64,000 nucleotides of DNA, from contig UZAE01012013.1 in assembly GCA_900617975.1 (NCBI GenBank), positions 1-64,000 of the forward strand, written 5' to 3'. The stretch's first letter is position 1, and each line of letters begins with the position of its first letter. Shown here in pieces: positions 1 through 10,132 of the stretch. The notes under the pieces are model-generated. The model saw only the letters and a list, made by a program, of their open reading frames with translations, made no database searches and was not told where the DNA came from. The translations under genes and the position numbers were made by a program. The DNA is from Rodentolepis nana (taxonomy: Eukaryota > Platyhelminthes > Cestoda > Cyclophyllidea > Hymenolepididae).

Positions 1-42
1 TCAAGAAATAGGACCTTGAGCTTCATACTGCAGTCTTAGTAT

Positions 43-56
43 AAACTTCACCATGC
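43..56. repeat. Target-site duplication of the LINE fragment (left copy; right copy 362-375)
   Basis: AAACTTCACCATGC is present perfectly on both sides of the LINE fragment. The right copy follows an A-rich tail, so the right edge is uncertain by a few A residues. Confidence 0.8.
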
Positions 57-361
57 CGTTGCTGAGTTTAGACTACGTACCAGACACGATTGCCTGGCAA
101 AACACCTTCACAGATTGGAAGTATACACTCAACCCATATGCCTTCTATGTAACCTACAGGAGGAAATGAAGAAGACCCACCTGATTCGGTGTCCAGCCCT
201 AAAGACAACGACGGAAAGCCAGAGATACTGGGAATCAAGAAGACAGCTAATGAACTGCTAGTAATTAACTGCTATATATGTACCCCCCCCCACCCATGGG
301 GGAAGCTGAAGTCAAAGTTTAAGGGCTAATGATAAATATCATAATGCCTGCCATGTGAAAA
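57..361 (+). mobile_element. 5'-truncated LINE (non-LTR retrotransposon) 3' end with target-site duplication
   Basis: This is the 3' end of a non-LTR retrotransposon. The plus frame is open from 57 to a TAG at 259-261 and reads as the C-terminus of a LINE ORF2: an FRLRTRHDCLAKHLHRL stretch, then a zinc motif C-X2-C-X9-H-X3-C (Cys codons 139 and 148, His 178, Cys 190), then CPALK and a YWE segment. About 100 bp of 3' UTR follow, ending GCCTGCCATGTGAAAA. The 14-bp direct repeat AAACTTCACCATGC at 43-56 and 362-375 brackets it exactly, so this is a 5'-truncated insertion and not the edge of a longer element. An in-frame stop at 37-39 lies outside the insertion. The last 65 bp match the 3' end of the SINE-like family found throughout the window. 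The LINE clade cannot be fixed from this fragment. Confidence 0.85.
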
Positions 362-375
362 AAACTTCACCATGC

Positions 376-983
376 TCTATGATTTGTCATACTCTCAAGA
401 ATCATTGGAAATTTGGGCAAATTTTCCATTCACTTGTTTATTAAGCCTCAAATGACAGCGATATGGTTGCTCTCTGCAAGATTATTCATTTACTACAAAT
501 TTATGACAGGATTAAACTTCCAGTCAGCACTTCTGATTATTAGATTGGTCTTTCTGCATTCCATTCGCAGTACGGAACTATTTGAAAGAAAAGTGAATTT
601 GCAAAAAAATACGTTGTAAACAGTTCTAAAGTACTTTCAGTCAGTAGACCAAAATATATCTTGTTTGCAATCTCAAACATACAGACCTTTTCCAAATCCC
701 ATTCTAAATTAACTTACTTCTTGAACACAACAAAAGGTTACACCGTGGTGGGAGCAAAAAATATGATCCATCTGCTCCCTCTAGTACCAATTTTTCCACA
801 TGATAATCCATTAATGACCTTTCCCTGTCTATTTTGGGATCTGCTAGTTAAGGGGGAAATATCAGGTTTAAGGGTTTCCCCATTGTTATATTGGGCACGC
901 TGATTAGTCATTAATGCTGAAAATTTTACCGCAACTGCCATTTAAATTCCCTAGAGCTTTAGCATAAATTATAATATCAGCCG
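376..983. other. Gene-free AT-rich spacer
   Basis: Two short open frames of 68 and 80 codons occur here. Neither has a recognisable motif, an ATG-supported start or splice context. I see nothing functional. The right edge (971-983) is the target-site duplication of the next SINE copy. Confidence 0.5.
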
Positions 984-1302
984 GGGATGCGCGATAGACT
1001 TACCTCCACGTGGTGCACCCTGGGCAACGTGTACTCATACGACAAAAAAGTCTATTAACCGGCCGTTGACTTCTGAATTCAAGCTATCATGACCCCACTG
1101 TATGTCATATTCGACCAATTTCACAGCACCCACCTCACCTTTCATCTACCTTTGTGTCTGTCTCTTTTACATCTTTAAAACACTCTTCTGTTCCCCCTCC
1201 CCTCTCGACATTTTTTCGATTTGATGTTCCTCTCCCCCTGTGATGCCTGAAGTCAACTAAAGGGCTAAAGATAACCATCTAAACGCCTGCCATTTAATAT
1301 GA
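984..1302 (+). mobile_element. SINE-like element, full length, with 13-bp target-site duplication
   Basis: Forward-oriented copy, about 319 bp, of the window's main interspersed family. It starts GGGATGCGCGATAGACTTACC and ends GCCTGCCATTTAATATGA. The flanking repeats ATAATATCAGCCG (971-983) and ATAATATTAGCCG (1303-1315) match at 12 of 13 bases and define its ends. The middle is pyrimidine-rich (CTCTTTTACATC, CCCCTCTCGAC) and there is no coding frame. Confidence 0.85.
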
Positions 1303-1506
1303 ATAATATTAGCCGAGCTTATTGGTTAGCTATGAATCGCAAACCGCAGTTTCCAGATGAGATGAGTAGTGTGGGGGGGGGGGGATTGGATGTTAAAATG
1401 CATTCGAGGGAGTAGAACAGGGAGAGTCAGAACGAAGAGGAAGAATATTGAGAGAGAAGGAGGAAGGCAATACGAGAATGCTAGTGGCTGTGGGTATTTA
1501 AATATT

Positions 1507-1763
1507 CATTTATTTATTTATATCAAATGACAGACGTTTTGATAGTGATCATTAGCCCTTTAGCTGTCTTCGGACTTCACAGAGGGGAGGAACATCAAAG
1601 TGAGAAAAATTCGAGAGGGGGGGGGGGAAGAAGAGTGATTCACAGGTGTAACTAGACAGATGGACACAAATGTAGAGAAAAGGTAAGATGAGAACTGTTG
1701 AAGTGGTCGAATTTGACATACAATGGGGTGCACCACATGGAGGTAAGTCTATCGCGCACCCCA
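1507..1763 (-). mobile_element. SINE-like element, internally deleted, with perfect 13-bp target-site duplication
   Basis: Reverse-oriented copy of the same family. It is flanked by the perfect 13-bp repeat GTATTTAAATATT at 1494-1506 and 1764-1776. Relative to full copies it lacks roughly 85 bp in the 5' third: the body jumps from the CAATGGGG segment straight to TGCACCACATGGAGGTAAGT. It contains a long G tract at about 1617-1628. Confidence 0.85.
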
Positions 1764-2096
1764 GTATTTAAATATTTTAGTATTGGAAGATGTTTAAATA
1801 TAATGGTCTAAATAGAACGCCTGTGGACCATAATTTGGAAGCTCTCAGTTGATAAACAGAACCTGAGAGGCCAGCTGTCCAATGTGGTTTTAATAGGACA
1901 CAAAACATACTGCTACATTGACGTCCGAAATCCAATTGAACGTACATAGAAACATCCTTCATAGTCACTAGTTTCCATAGTTGCATCTGTTTATTCAACT
2001 TCACTGGATAATAAGCTGCATCCAATTTTGAATGAATTTTACAAAAATACATACTTAACTAATATTTGGGCTGCAGGGACACGCCATATAAAGTAA

Positions 2097-2303
2097 TGGA
2101 ATTTATTGAATTGTAAACGGCAGTGCCGATGCATACACGAAAGGTACTATTCGATGGAAATGAGGGAACTGTATGATCGATTTGGACAACTATTTCCGCA
2201 TTTTCCTTCAATTAAGTTGGCCACACCTACTAGTGCACATATTATGCTGCATGCTATCAGTAAAAATTTAAGGATGCATTATTTATTTTGTCAAAGAAAA
2301 TAA
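2097..2303 (+). pseudogene. Possible degenerate bHLH-like exon or remnant
   Basis: A 68-codon frame, open between stops, contains HERYYSMEMRELYDRFGQLF followed by a loop with SIK and then an Ala/Ile/Leu helix-like stretch. The spacing resembles a basic helix-loop-helix of the MGA/Max type (ER-x-RR-x-EMR-D-LF, loop with S-K, second helix). The two arginines that normally contact the E-box are replaced by Tyr/Ser, so it would probably not bind DNA. No start codon or clear donor is present. It could be an isolated exon, a decayed copy or a chance resemblance. Confidence 0.22.
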
Positions 2304-4130
2304 CCGTTATCGAAAAATAGGCAATTATTAATGTCTGTCATTAGTGTTATAATTATTCACAAAATTATTAGTTAATTTAATAGAGTATTAAAAACAATCT
2401 CATCTATTACTGACATTCAACTAAACCGTGGCTCTGAATAATCAATTATCATTAAGAATCTTTCGCAGAAAATGGTTAAAAGAACAGAATTTAACGCTAG
2501 AACACCTCTAGGACAGAACAGTCTTCTTTCAAAATATGCTCCATTAGTACTAGACTCGTAACAGAAAGCGCTATTGTCGTTTGAGCATGTCCAATACGAC
2601 TATAGCCTACGTCTGATACCACCAAAACTCATCACGTCGGAGTCTTCGGTCTGCTCTGAGACACACGTGACTGCGGGTGAGTGCATTTTTCAAAATACTT
2701 TGGCGTTAAAGGGTTAATCTTGTTAATTAGAAATATATTAGTCAAAGGAGGATATTTTGGAGGTAAAGGAATGTCTATTGCCAAAAGCCGTAACGGTTTC
2801 AGTTTTCGGGGTCAACGAATTCAACTTTCGCTGTAAGCGCACCTTGTAGTTGGTGTGGCTTACTTGAACGTTCAAATTCTGGGAAAGGAAAGGGATTTGA
2901 AAATTGCGAATCCTTTTGGGTCAAAATTCAAAATAGGAAAATGATTGTCCCATTGTACTTAAGAGAACGAGTGCGTATTTGCCAAGGTTCTAAATAATCT
3001 CAGCAAAATAAATTTAGGACTCTGAGTAGGGTATCTGATTCTAAGAAAATCTGTCAGGAAAACTAAAATACCAAAAGGTCAGTGCTGAAAGCCAGCGTTT
3101 ATGGAGGGATTAAGAGGAAGGAGAAGAGAGGCCCAAAGCGAGGAATTGGAAGAGAAACGAACAAACATCAGCACATCGATGCATGTAGGAAGAGTGGGCC
3201 AAATATGCCTTTATCAAGGCAGAGAATGTGGCAAGTTTAAATAAAAGTCTGTAAAAACGGTGAAAGATGGCAAAGCGCAAGGAGGTCAACTGATAATAGG
3301 AAGCGAGCATCTTTGCTAGAATGACCGCAATCTCAAGTTCCGCTTTCCACTAGTTCCTACTCTACACCCTTGTTAACTGTGATCTGGTGCTTACTCTTCC
3401 CTACTGACAGTGGCACGAATTTTGGCTTATCAGCGTGCTGTAAGCGAATTGGAAAAGGCTGTTTTGTGTTCTTTGTTAGTCTGATGATCAAATAATAAAA
3501 TTTTATTATATAAGTGTTAGAGTAAAGCCAATGTATAGGTGCTTAATGGAATGAAAGTATAAGTGTTATTGCCACAATAGTTATTATTGGAAATGGAATT
3601 AAATCATGAAGCGAATATTGTGCTTATAAGTTACCTTCAGAACCCACCGATAGAAGACAATAAAGCTTTGATGACATTGAGGAAATTGATAGTTCTATAC
3701 ATTAAAGAATTACAGGCAGATTCGAAGTAAAACTTTTTTGAAGTTCTCTGTTAGCTAACGAAACTCCAAGTTTTCTCCGATTAGTACCTTTTCGATCTGT
3801 TAGATTTCCTCCCTTTCTAATGCAGACATGCTAATTAACTACGAAATAATGGGTCAAGCAAACGCAATTAAGATGGGGGTGTAGCCATTAATATAAATCG
3901 AAAACACGTTTATCATTCTGGTACCGTGCAAAGGTATCTGAGCGTCATGTGAAAATATCACTGAGAATGTCAAATGTTATAGGAGCTCCCAAGATGTCTA
4001 TTTCCATAGACTGAATAAAAGCCTGACTAAAATAAGCCGCAGGCACCATAGACTTGAATATAGGCTAAGTTTACTTTAAAACAATTAAATCATAACCTTT
4101 CACTTTTATTATTGCAATCATACTCCTAAT
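2304..4130. other. Intergenic DNA without a recognised gene
   Basis: AT-rich with a somewhat GC-richer patch at about 2550-2700. The longest frame, on the minus strand at 3110-3310, has no protein-like features. No RNA gene or repeat family member was recognised. Confidence 0.45.
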
Positions 4131-4700
4131 GGGGGGGGGGGGGCGTGCGATATAGACTTACCTCCACGCGGTGCACCCTGGGCAACGTATATTCATACGG
4201 CAAAAAGGTCTATTAACCGGCAGCTGACTACTGACCTCAAACTATCACGGCCTTAAGCGGCAGTTGACTTCTCACTTCAAACTACCATCACCCGCACTGG
4301 CAGTTGACTTCTCACTTCAAACTACCATCACCCCTCACTGGCAGTTGCTTTCTGACTTCAAACTACCATCACCCCACCGTAAACCGGCAGTTGACTTCTG
4401 ACTTCAAACTACTATGGTCCGACTATAGTTGACTTCTGACTTCAAACTATCATCACCCCACTGCACTGGTCCATATTCGACTACTTCCACAGTACTCACC
4501 TCATCTTTTTCACTCTACCTTTGTGTCTCCATATTCGACTACTTCCACAGTACTCACCTCACCTTTTTATATTCGACCACTTTCACAGTACTCACCTTAC
4601 CTTTTCTCACTTTGATGTTTCTCCCCTCCGTGAAGCCCTAAGTCGGCTAAAGGGATAATGATAGTCAACATAATGACTGCCATTTTAAATAAATAAATAT
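4131..4700 (+). mobile_element. SINE-like element expanded by internal tandem repeats
   Basis: Forward copy starting with a G tract and GCGTGCGATATAGACTTACC and ending in a TAAATAAATAAATA tail. At about 570 bp it is far longer than the roughly 330-bp norm because two internal segments are tandemly repeated. The GGCAGTTGACTTCT-CACTTCAAACTACCATCACCCC block occurs about six times (4218-4463). The TTCGACTACTTCCACAGTACTCACC block occurs about three times (4468-4600). Possible weak flanking repeats are ATACTCCTAA before and ATATTACTAA after. Confidence 0.8.
4218..4463 (+). repeat. Minisatellite of about 40-bp units inside a SINE copy
   Basis: About six head-to-tail units of 38-46 bp, each carrying the core GACTTCAAACTA. 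Units differ at a few positions and in the spacer after ATCACCCC. The unit corresponds to sequence present once in other copies of the family, so the array arose by local duplication after or during insertion. Confidence 0.8.
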
Positions 4701-4756
4701 TACTAACAGGAAGTGTTAAGGCTATTATATGTTTCCGTCAGAACGTACTAAGAGAA

Positions 4757-5205
4757 TATAGATATCTGCGAGGCATTAAAAGGAGACTGAGAAACGCACA
4801 ACGTCGTCACCGCTGAACAAGGTAATCTCATGCCCACTCAGACAGACTTGAAGGTGCGTCGTGCAACTTCGCAGAGGTAGTAAGTGCGGTCGTGAGTGCG
4901 GGACACCCAGCCATCCGCCAATCAATAGTCCTCGCTTGGTTTATCTAACCGCCATATTAATACAATGACTAAGCGCTGTCTGTACAAGCATCAATTCGCA
5001 CACATTTCAAATAAACGTGTTCCCTGTGATATGTCTATTTCCTCTATAGCTTTGCGGTAGCTTAGCTAGTTCTGGGAGTCTTTTCAAACTAGGAGAATCT
5101 GCCATAGTCTTATAATGGAACAATTCGCTACAAGATATACAGAGAAGTCGCAGTCGAGCGTGTTGGATAATGCAGTCAGAGACAAGCTAGGCCAAAGGTG
5201 AGAGG
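4757..5205 (+). mobile_element. LTR-like retroelement fragment (copy A of an inverted pair)
   Basis: A GC-richer block homologous to the reverse complement of 62895-63285. Shared landmarks in order are GATATCTG at the left edge, GGTGCG-CGT-CAACT, CCAATCA, AATAAACGTG (poly-A signal AATAAA at 5010-5015), TAGCTTAGCT-GTTCTGGGAGTCT, and GGAGAATCTGCCATAG. A CCAAT-like motif, then AATAAA about 20-40 nt before a possible junction, then a TGG-type site is the order expected for an LTR plus primer-binding site. A short frame begins ATGGAACAATTCGCTACAAG at 5116 and closes after 29 codons. Homology between the two copies is clear; the LTR reading is inference. Confidence 0.55.
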
Positions 5206-6094
5206 ATCAAACATGAGATTGAACAAAGATGGTGATTAGATCTCAACAGGTCCAATGCTCTGTGCGATTGAGATCACAACTTGGACTTCTTAACTATTAT
5301 TACCCACATGTAATTCTTAGGTAGGTAGACATGTTATGACTTTGTAACTTTATTTTTTAGAAATAAAACTTGTGTCGTTCTTCACTTTGGATCGGATTCC
5401 TTCAACCGTTAAAGGACTGGAGAAAAAGTCATGCTTTGGTAATTTTGTTGTTATTTTTAATTCTTCAAACTTTTTTGTCATTTCACATCATTATTATTGC
5501 TATAATCATTAATATTTCTCCCTAGAACATAAGCTTTAATTATGTAAATGCACCTGAATCTGTAAACTAGCATGCTAGGTCCCGTATTGACATAGGATCA
5601 CGTGTTGTTAACTATTCCAAGTATGTTCATATGTGGTAATGTTCATGATCAATATGATGTCCTGTTCACTTCACATTGGCTTCTTTGTATTCCTTATACA
5701 AAGAACTGAGGGTATGGTAACTAATTCATCACTGACTGTGAAAAAACTACTTTTCTCATCTCCTGATATTATTCAATGCTTTGGGGTACTTGGTTAAGTT
5801 CGTGGGTGTTATAGTACCACTCGTGAGGCCTTGACGAAAAAAGTCAAAATACATCATTTGACGTCACTATCAGGTGCATCGCAAGTGTGCTTCAAAATGT
5901 AACTGTGGGTAATCGAGTCATGGAGATAATGACAGGACTTTCACATGAAGTCACGATGTCATGAGATTTACTTTGTTTAAATTTTGGAGTCATCAATAGG
6001 CCCATTCTATTATGAAATGTTACAATTCAATTTGATCCATGATTTTTTTCCCGAGTATAAGTTTTTTGACATTCGGAACCTGTTAATTAGTCGT
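5206..6094. other. Intergenic DNA, nothing recognised
   Basis: AT-rich sequence without a convincing reading frame, splice-bounded exon or family repeat. A lone TGACGTCA occurs near 5860 without promoter context. Confidence 0.4.
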
Positions 6095-6109
6095 TTCAAT
6101 TGAATGGTT

Positions 6110-6163
6110 TATTTCAAATGGCAGGCTTCATGATATTTATCATTAGCCCTTACCAATTTTGAC
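6110..6163 (-). mobile_element. Tail-only LINE/SINE insertion, 54 bp, with 15-bp target-site duplication
   Basis: The complement reads GTCAAAATTGGTAAGGGC, then TAATGATAAATATCAT, then GCCTGCCATTTGAAATA. This is just the shared 3' tail of the LINE and SINE families. It is bracketed by TTCAATTGAATGGTT (6095-6109) and TTCAATTGAATGATT (6164-6178), identical at 14 of 15 bases. The AAATATCAT variant is closer to the LINE tail at 330-341 than to most SINE copies, so a LINE parent is slightly favoured. Confidence 0.75.
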
Positions 6164-6178
6164 TTCAATTGAATGATT

Positions 6179-8630
6179 AGTCATGGCATTTCGGTTCCCC
6201 TGCGGTTGTGTAGAAATATAGCTCACTGTGGTTCACTCGAGATGCATGACATGCATCAACGTCCTACGAGGCATTTTGATTAGACTGGAATGACAGTTTT
6301 CGATTGGATTCTCTCCTCGCTATTTATAACATTGTCAGTTTGTGAAAAAGCCGTCTAGCATAATTTCTTTTGAGTTTAATTGAAGGCATAACCACAGCCT
6401 AACTTTAGCAAAGCCGAAAATATGAACGAAATTAAAGTAAATAAAAACGATAATCAATAAATTCACATAAGGTGGATCAAAATGAACAATTAACCATTGT
6501 TTATGGCTCATCGTACCTTCCAGATCCATATAAATATTCTGATAGCCTTAATTAATACGGTAACTTGACCCTCCTACTTATTATTACTTAGCTATTATCA
6601 AAAGTGCCTCGGCTTATTGAGAGGTATGGTAACAAGAGAATCTCATCAATTCTAATGGTGAGGGTAGACAATATTTTGAGTTCGGATCTTCATCTTTCTC
6701 TGTGTCTATCACGCTCTTATCAACTTCTATGATTAGGAGAAGTCCATACAAGAAGATTTGCTAGGGTATGAATCGGTGCGTCTTGACCCCAACTAAGTCC
6801 ATTATCATCTATTATTCCTGAGTGAGGGAAGCTAAAGTACCTCTAATCTTGTCGCTTAAACTATTTCAAGCTTAGAGTTATAATCTTTTAAAGATAATTG
6901 AATTGTCTCAGTCTAACGGCGAATTAAAAAAAGATGTAAAAAGCCAAGGAGGACAAACGTTACTATAAAAATGTTCTAGAATGGGAGGAGGGAGTAAATT
7001 GACGTTGAAGACATAGTGAAAAAGAAGATGTTGATGGTGGACAACCTGATTATGAGAAACATCCGAAGTAAGAAATGATGAATGGAGATGTCGAGTGTTT
7101 TGTATTCCTTGTGAATCAATGTGTGATGGTAGGTTGAATAGAATTACTATTCGTCATGTGCTTAAACATTTTTCGTTTTCTCCAAACATCACTAAATGCA
7201 GGAAGGAAAACAGTAATCTTTGGGGGGGGGGCGGGGAACAAAGATGGTATTTCTCACGGAAAAAACTGAAAGAGAGAGGGTTTGGACGCAGAAGATAAAA
7301 TTTGTCGAAGGAATTGCAGGTTGAGAGAACTTGGTTGGAGGAACAGGCTGTAAGAATTGGACAGAGGGGAGTTGGGCAAATATGAGACTGGAAACTATTG
7401 TAAGTCTCGGAGTACTTGAGAATCTAGGTAGTATAGTAAAAAATTCTTGAAGTTTAATAGGGCGAAAATGGGGTTTTGAATCAAAGTGACTTTATTTGCA
7501 AATCGAGCAAGGCTTCCCGTGGTAACTGGTTATTAACAAGCAGTCAAAAGAATCAAATCTTAATGACCAACCCTTAAAAAAAATTAAGTTCAAATTATCT
7601 ATTACTTTCATCACATAAGATGCATTGTCAAAAGCAATGAAAAATGCATTTGTCGGAAACAGGTGCGGAATGGATTGATAAAAATTTTGATTTAGATGAA
7701 AGCAAAATGATTAATGAACGAAGTCGCATTGGCACAAGGCATCAATGGGATATTTGGTGGTGCTGAATTGTAAGTGCGATATCGTTAACATATTAGTAAA
7801 CAAACCAATGTTAGCAATATCAAGTTAAGCCAAAGACCGTACTGAAGTCTTAAATTAGGACGTCATTACAAAATGTTCAACACAGAGAGGGAGAAATAAA
7901 TTAGATTCTGTAGAAGAAGAAAATCACTGACCTGTCCGCAGCGCATTAGGAATCCTTCTATTTCCCAAATCTCAGTCCGTACATCCTAATTCCTCGTCCT
8001 CATGATTTGCCATTCTATTAATCTTCAAGTGCATGACCACCAAATTCGCTTTCCTTCCCTTCCTATATCCACAGTTTCTCTATTCTAACACATCTCTCTG
8101 TGTTCATTAGAGTTCTTCCAACAAAGATCTCTCTCCCTCCCTCTTTCTTAACCCCTTAAATTTGGTAAAAGGGGGAAGGCATAAGCTTCTGGACAACTTC
8201 GGGAAAGCCAGCTGCTTTAATCGCAAGTTCAATCTTTTTTTTCAAAAAAAAATCAATGAGAGTTGATGCTTCTGCTTATTTTATTTTGTCAGATAAGAAA
8301 ATAGTCAGAAGGTCGTCATAGGGAAACAAAGCCAGAATAAAAACACGTGCTGATTCATGCGAAGCCTAACAGCTAATCGTGAACCGAAAAAAACATATTA
8401 CTAATAGGTTATATTGTGTAAGCTTAGTAAGACAGTTTTAAAAACTTACAACAGTTCGAATGATGCTGCACTATTCATATAAAAAGTATTTGAGAAATCT
8501 TGAATGTACTTTACGGGCACGGTAACTGTCTATAGGTCACGCATGAGTTCACCTTTATTCAGTGACTATGACCCACGCAAAACAATTCATACAACAGTAA
8601 CGATATTTTTGTATTTACATACGCATCTCT
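6179..8630. other. Intergenic DNA, nothing recognised
   Basis: Contains only short frames (minus 6335-6529, plus 7095-7298) without motifs, and a G tract near 7219-7233. No RNA gene or repeat of the two families was seen. It ends at the likely promoter of the secreted repeat protein. Confidence 0.4.
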
Positions 8631-8638
8631 ACCCTTAC

Positions 8639-8646
8639 TATATAGG
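8639..8646 (+). promoter_or_regulatory. Possible TATA box of the secreted repeat-protein gene
   Basis: TATATAGG lies 54 bp upstream of the ATG at 8700, a compact but workable distance for a short 5' leader. The ATG has A at -3 (CAAAATG). Position and match only; no transcript evidence. Confidence 0.3.
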
Positions 8647-8699
8647 TTGGTGGAAAACAAACAAGAACAGAGAATGACAGTGAAAATAGGACCGCCAAA

Positions 8700-9512
8700 A
8701 TGATTGTTCCTATTATCCTCTGTTTTATAGCCATTACAAAAATAGAAGCGGATGTTGGATGTATTCCAGAATGTGAAGAGGAGATAACGAAATGTCTTAA
8801 TATAAATGAGGAAAATTCAGAAAAAACGGAGACCGAAGAAGAAGTGACTTCCGGAGAAGATGCTAATGGGGGAGTGGCGCCAGAAGGAGCGAACACTGAA
8901 GGAGTGACTTCAGGAGAAACGACTAATGAGGGAGTGACCACAGAAGAGGTGACCACTGTGGAAGTGAATTCAGGGGAAACAATAACTGAGGGAGTGGCGG
9001 CAGAAGAGGCCACCACTGAAGGAGTGACTTCTGGTGAAGCAACTACTGGGGGAGTGTCCATAGAAGAGGCCACCACTGAAGGAGTGACTTCTGGTGAAAC
9101 AACTACTCAGGGAGTGGTTGCAGAAGAGGCCACCACTGAAGGAGTGACTTCTGGTGAAACAACTACTGAAGGAGTGACCACAGAAGAGACCACCACTGAA
9201 GGAGTGACTTCTGGTGAAACAACTACTCAGGGAGTGGTGGCAGAAGAGGCCACCACTGAAGAAGTGACTTCTGGTGAAACTACTACTGAAGGAGTGACCA
9301 CTACCCCTCTTCTCACTTCTTCAACTCCCATCTATTTGCCTGATGGTATAGGACCAGAGTGGAAAATGCGCTATCGACATTGCCTGTTTTGTTGTGGATG
9401 GGATATGGCCTGCAGGCTCAGCTGTGCGAGGCAATTTGAGAACTACTGGTCTTCAAGTTCAGCAAATTTTAAGCCAGATGGACTCGTCCCTCCTATTTTC
9501 AAACCGCAGTAA
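8700..9512 (+). CDS. Secreted acidic Thr/Glu repeat protein with Cys-rich ends
   Basis: Single-exon gene of 270 residues, family not recognised. Residues 1-17 form a short signal peptide ending IEA, so the product should be secreted or surface-associated. A small N-terminal segment has cysteines spaced C-X3-C-X6-C (residues 21, 25, 32). Residues 41-200 are eight tandem 20-residue units, each made of two 10-residue halves of the type EEATTEGVTS / GETTTEGVTT. They are rich in Glu, Thr, Val and Gly, and the Thr clusters could carry O-glycans. The C-terminus (about 222-250) has C-X2-CC-X5-C-X3-C, giving eight mature cysteines in total. The reverse strand over the repeats is also open, but that is a by-product of the repeat. 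The start is supported by the signal peptide and Kozak A. A surface or secreted mucin-like antigen is a guess from composition. Confidence 0.8.
   Translation: MIVPIILCFIAITKIEADVGCIPECEEEITKCLNINEENSEKTETEEEVTSGEDANGGVAPEGANTEGVTSGETTNEGVTTEEVTTVEVNSGETITEGVAAEEATTEGVTSGEATTGGVSIEEATTEGVTSGETTTQGVVAEEATTEGVTSGETTTEGVTTEETTTEGVTSGETTTQGVVAEEATTEEVTSGETTTEGVTTTPLLTSSTPIYLPDGIGPEWKMRYRHCLFCCGWDMACRLSCARQFENYWSSSSANFKPDGLVPPIFKPQ
8821..9300 (+). repeat. Eight tandem 60-bp coding repeats
   Basis: The units run in exact 60-bp register from 8821 to 9300. The first two or three are diverged, while units from 9061 to 9300 are nearly identical (core ACCACTGAAGGAGTGACTTC). This suggests recent 3'-side expansion or gene conversion. 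Because 60 is a multiple of three, gain or loss of units keeps the frame. Confidence 0.9.
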
Positions 9513-9626
9513 AATATAAATCTCTTCTTTTAATTTTTAACGCTTTTTGATGCTTACCATTAATTTATTCAATTTCATTCTTTCGCTTATCTAAAATCTC
9601 ATGTGAAATTGAGTTGATTTGATTGA

Positions 9627-9632
9627 AATAAA
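9627..9632 (+). terminator. Poly-A signal of the secreted repeat-protein gene
   Basis: AATAAA lies 115 bp after the stop codon in AT-rich DNA. It is the first canonical signal downstream. Confidence 0.45.
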
Positions 9633-10132
9633 TCAATTTATTAAATCGACAAGGGATATAAAGGTAACTATTTTTTATCTATTAGCAGCAGACAAGGCGA
9701 GAATCTGGAACTTTCTACTGCGAAAAATTTGATTTCTCTAGATTTCAACTGTTTTACTCTTCCCTATTGTTATAATCAAGTGGTTTACCACTGGAAACAC
9801 ACTGTGTTTCCAACCGTTCTAGCCCATTAGGAAGAAGGTAAATGACATTTGTCTCACAAAGGATGTTGAAGCCCAACTTATAGGGCCTTGTCATTAAATT
9901 AGTATAGGGCTACTCCGTTATGGTAAATTTTCTTATCCAATCTCTGATTTGGACATAGACTGTATAACTTTCGTACTTTGTTCACATTCAGTGTATAGAC
10001 AATTGAGAGTGGTTTCATTACTATTACCTGATCGAAATGTCTGATGGAACTTTGATTAATGGGAAGATGTGGTTATTCAGGGTTTCTATGGTATACCTGA
10101 AGGTATTAACTAATTACGAGAGGTTGGTTGTA

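Noticed and set aside
4429..4641. 70-codon frame, and similar ones at 11875-12114, 58495-58758 and 59105-59431
   Set aside because: They lie inside SINE-like copies, differ between copies and are broken in most, so they are not genes.
8615..9076. 153-codon frame on the minus strand across the repeat gene
   Set aside because: It is the antisense of the 60-bp repeats, which are open on both strands. The plus strand has the signal peptide, Kozak start and cysteine domain.
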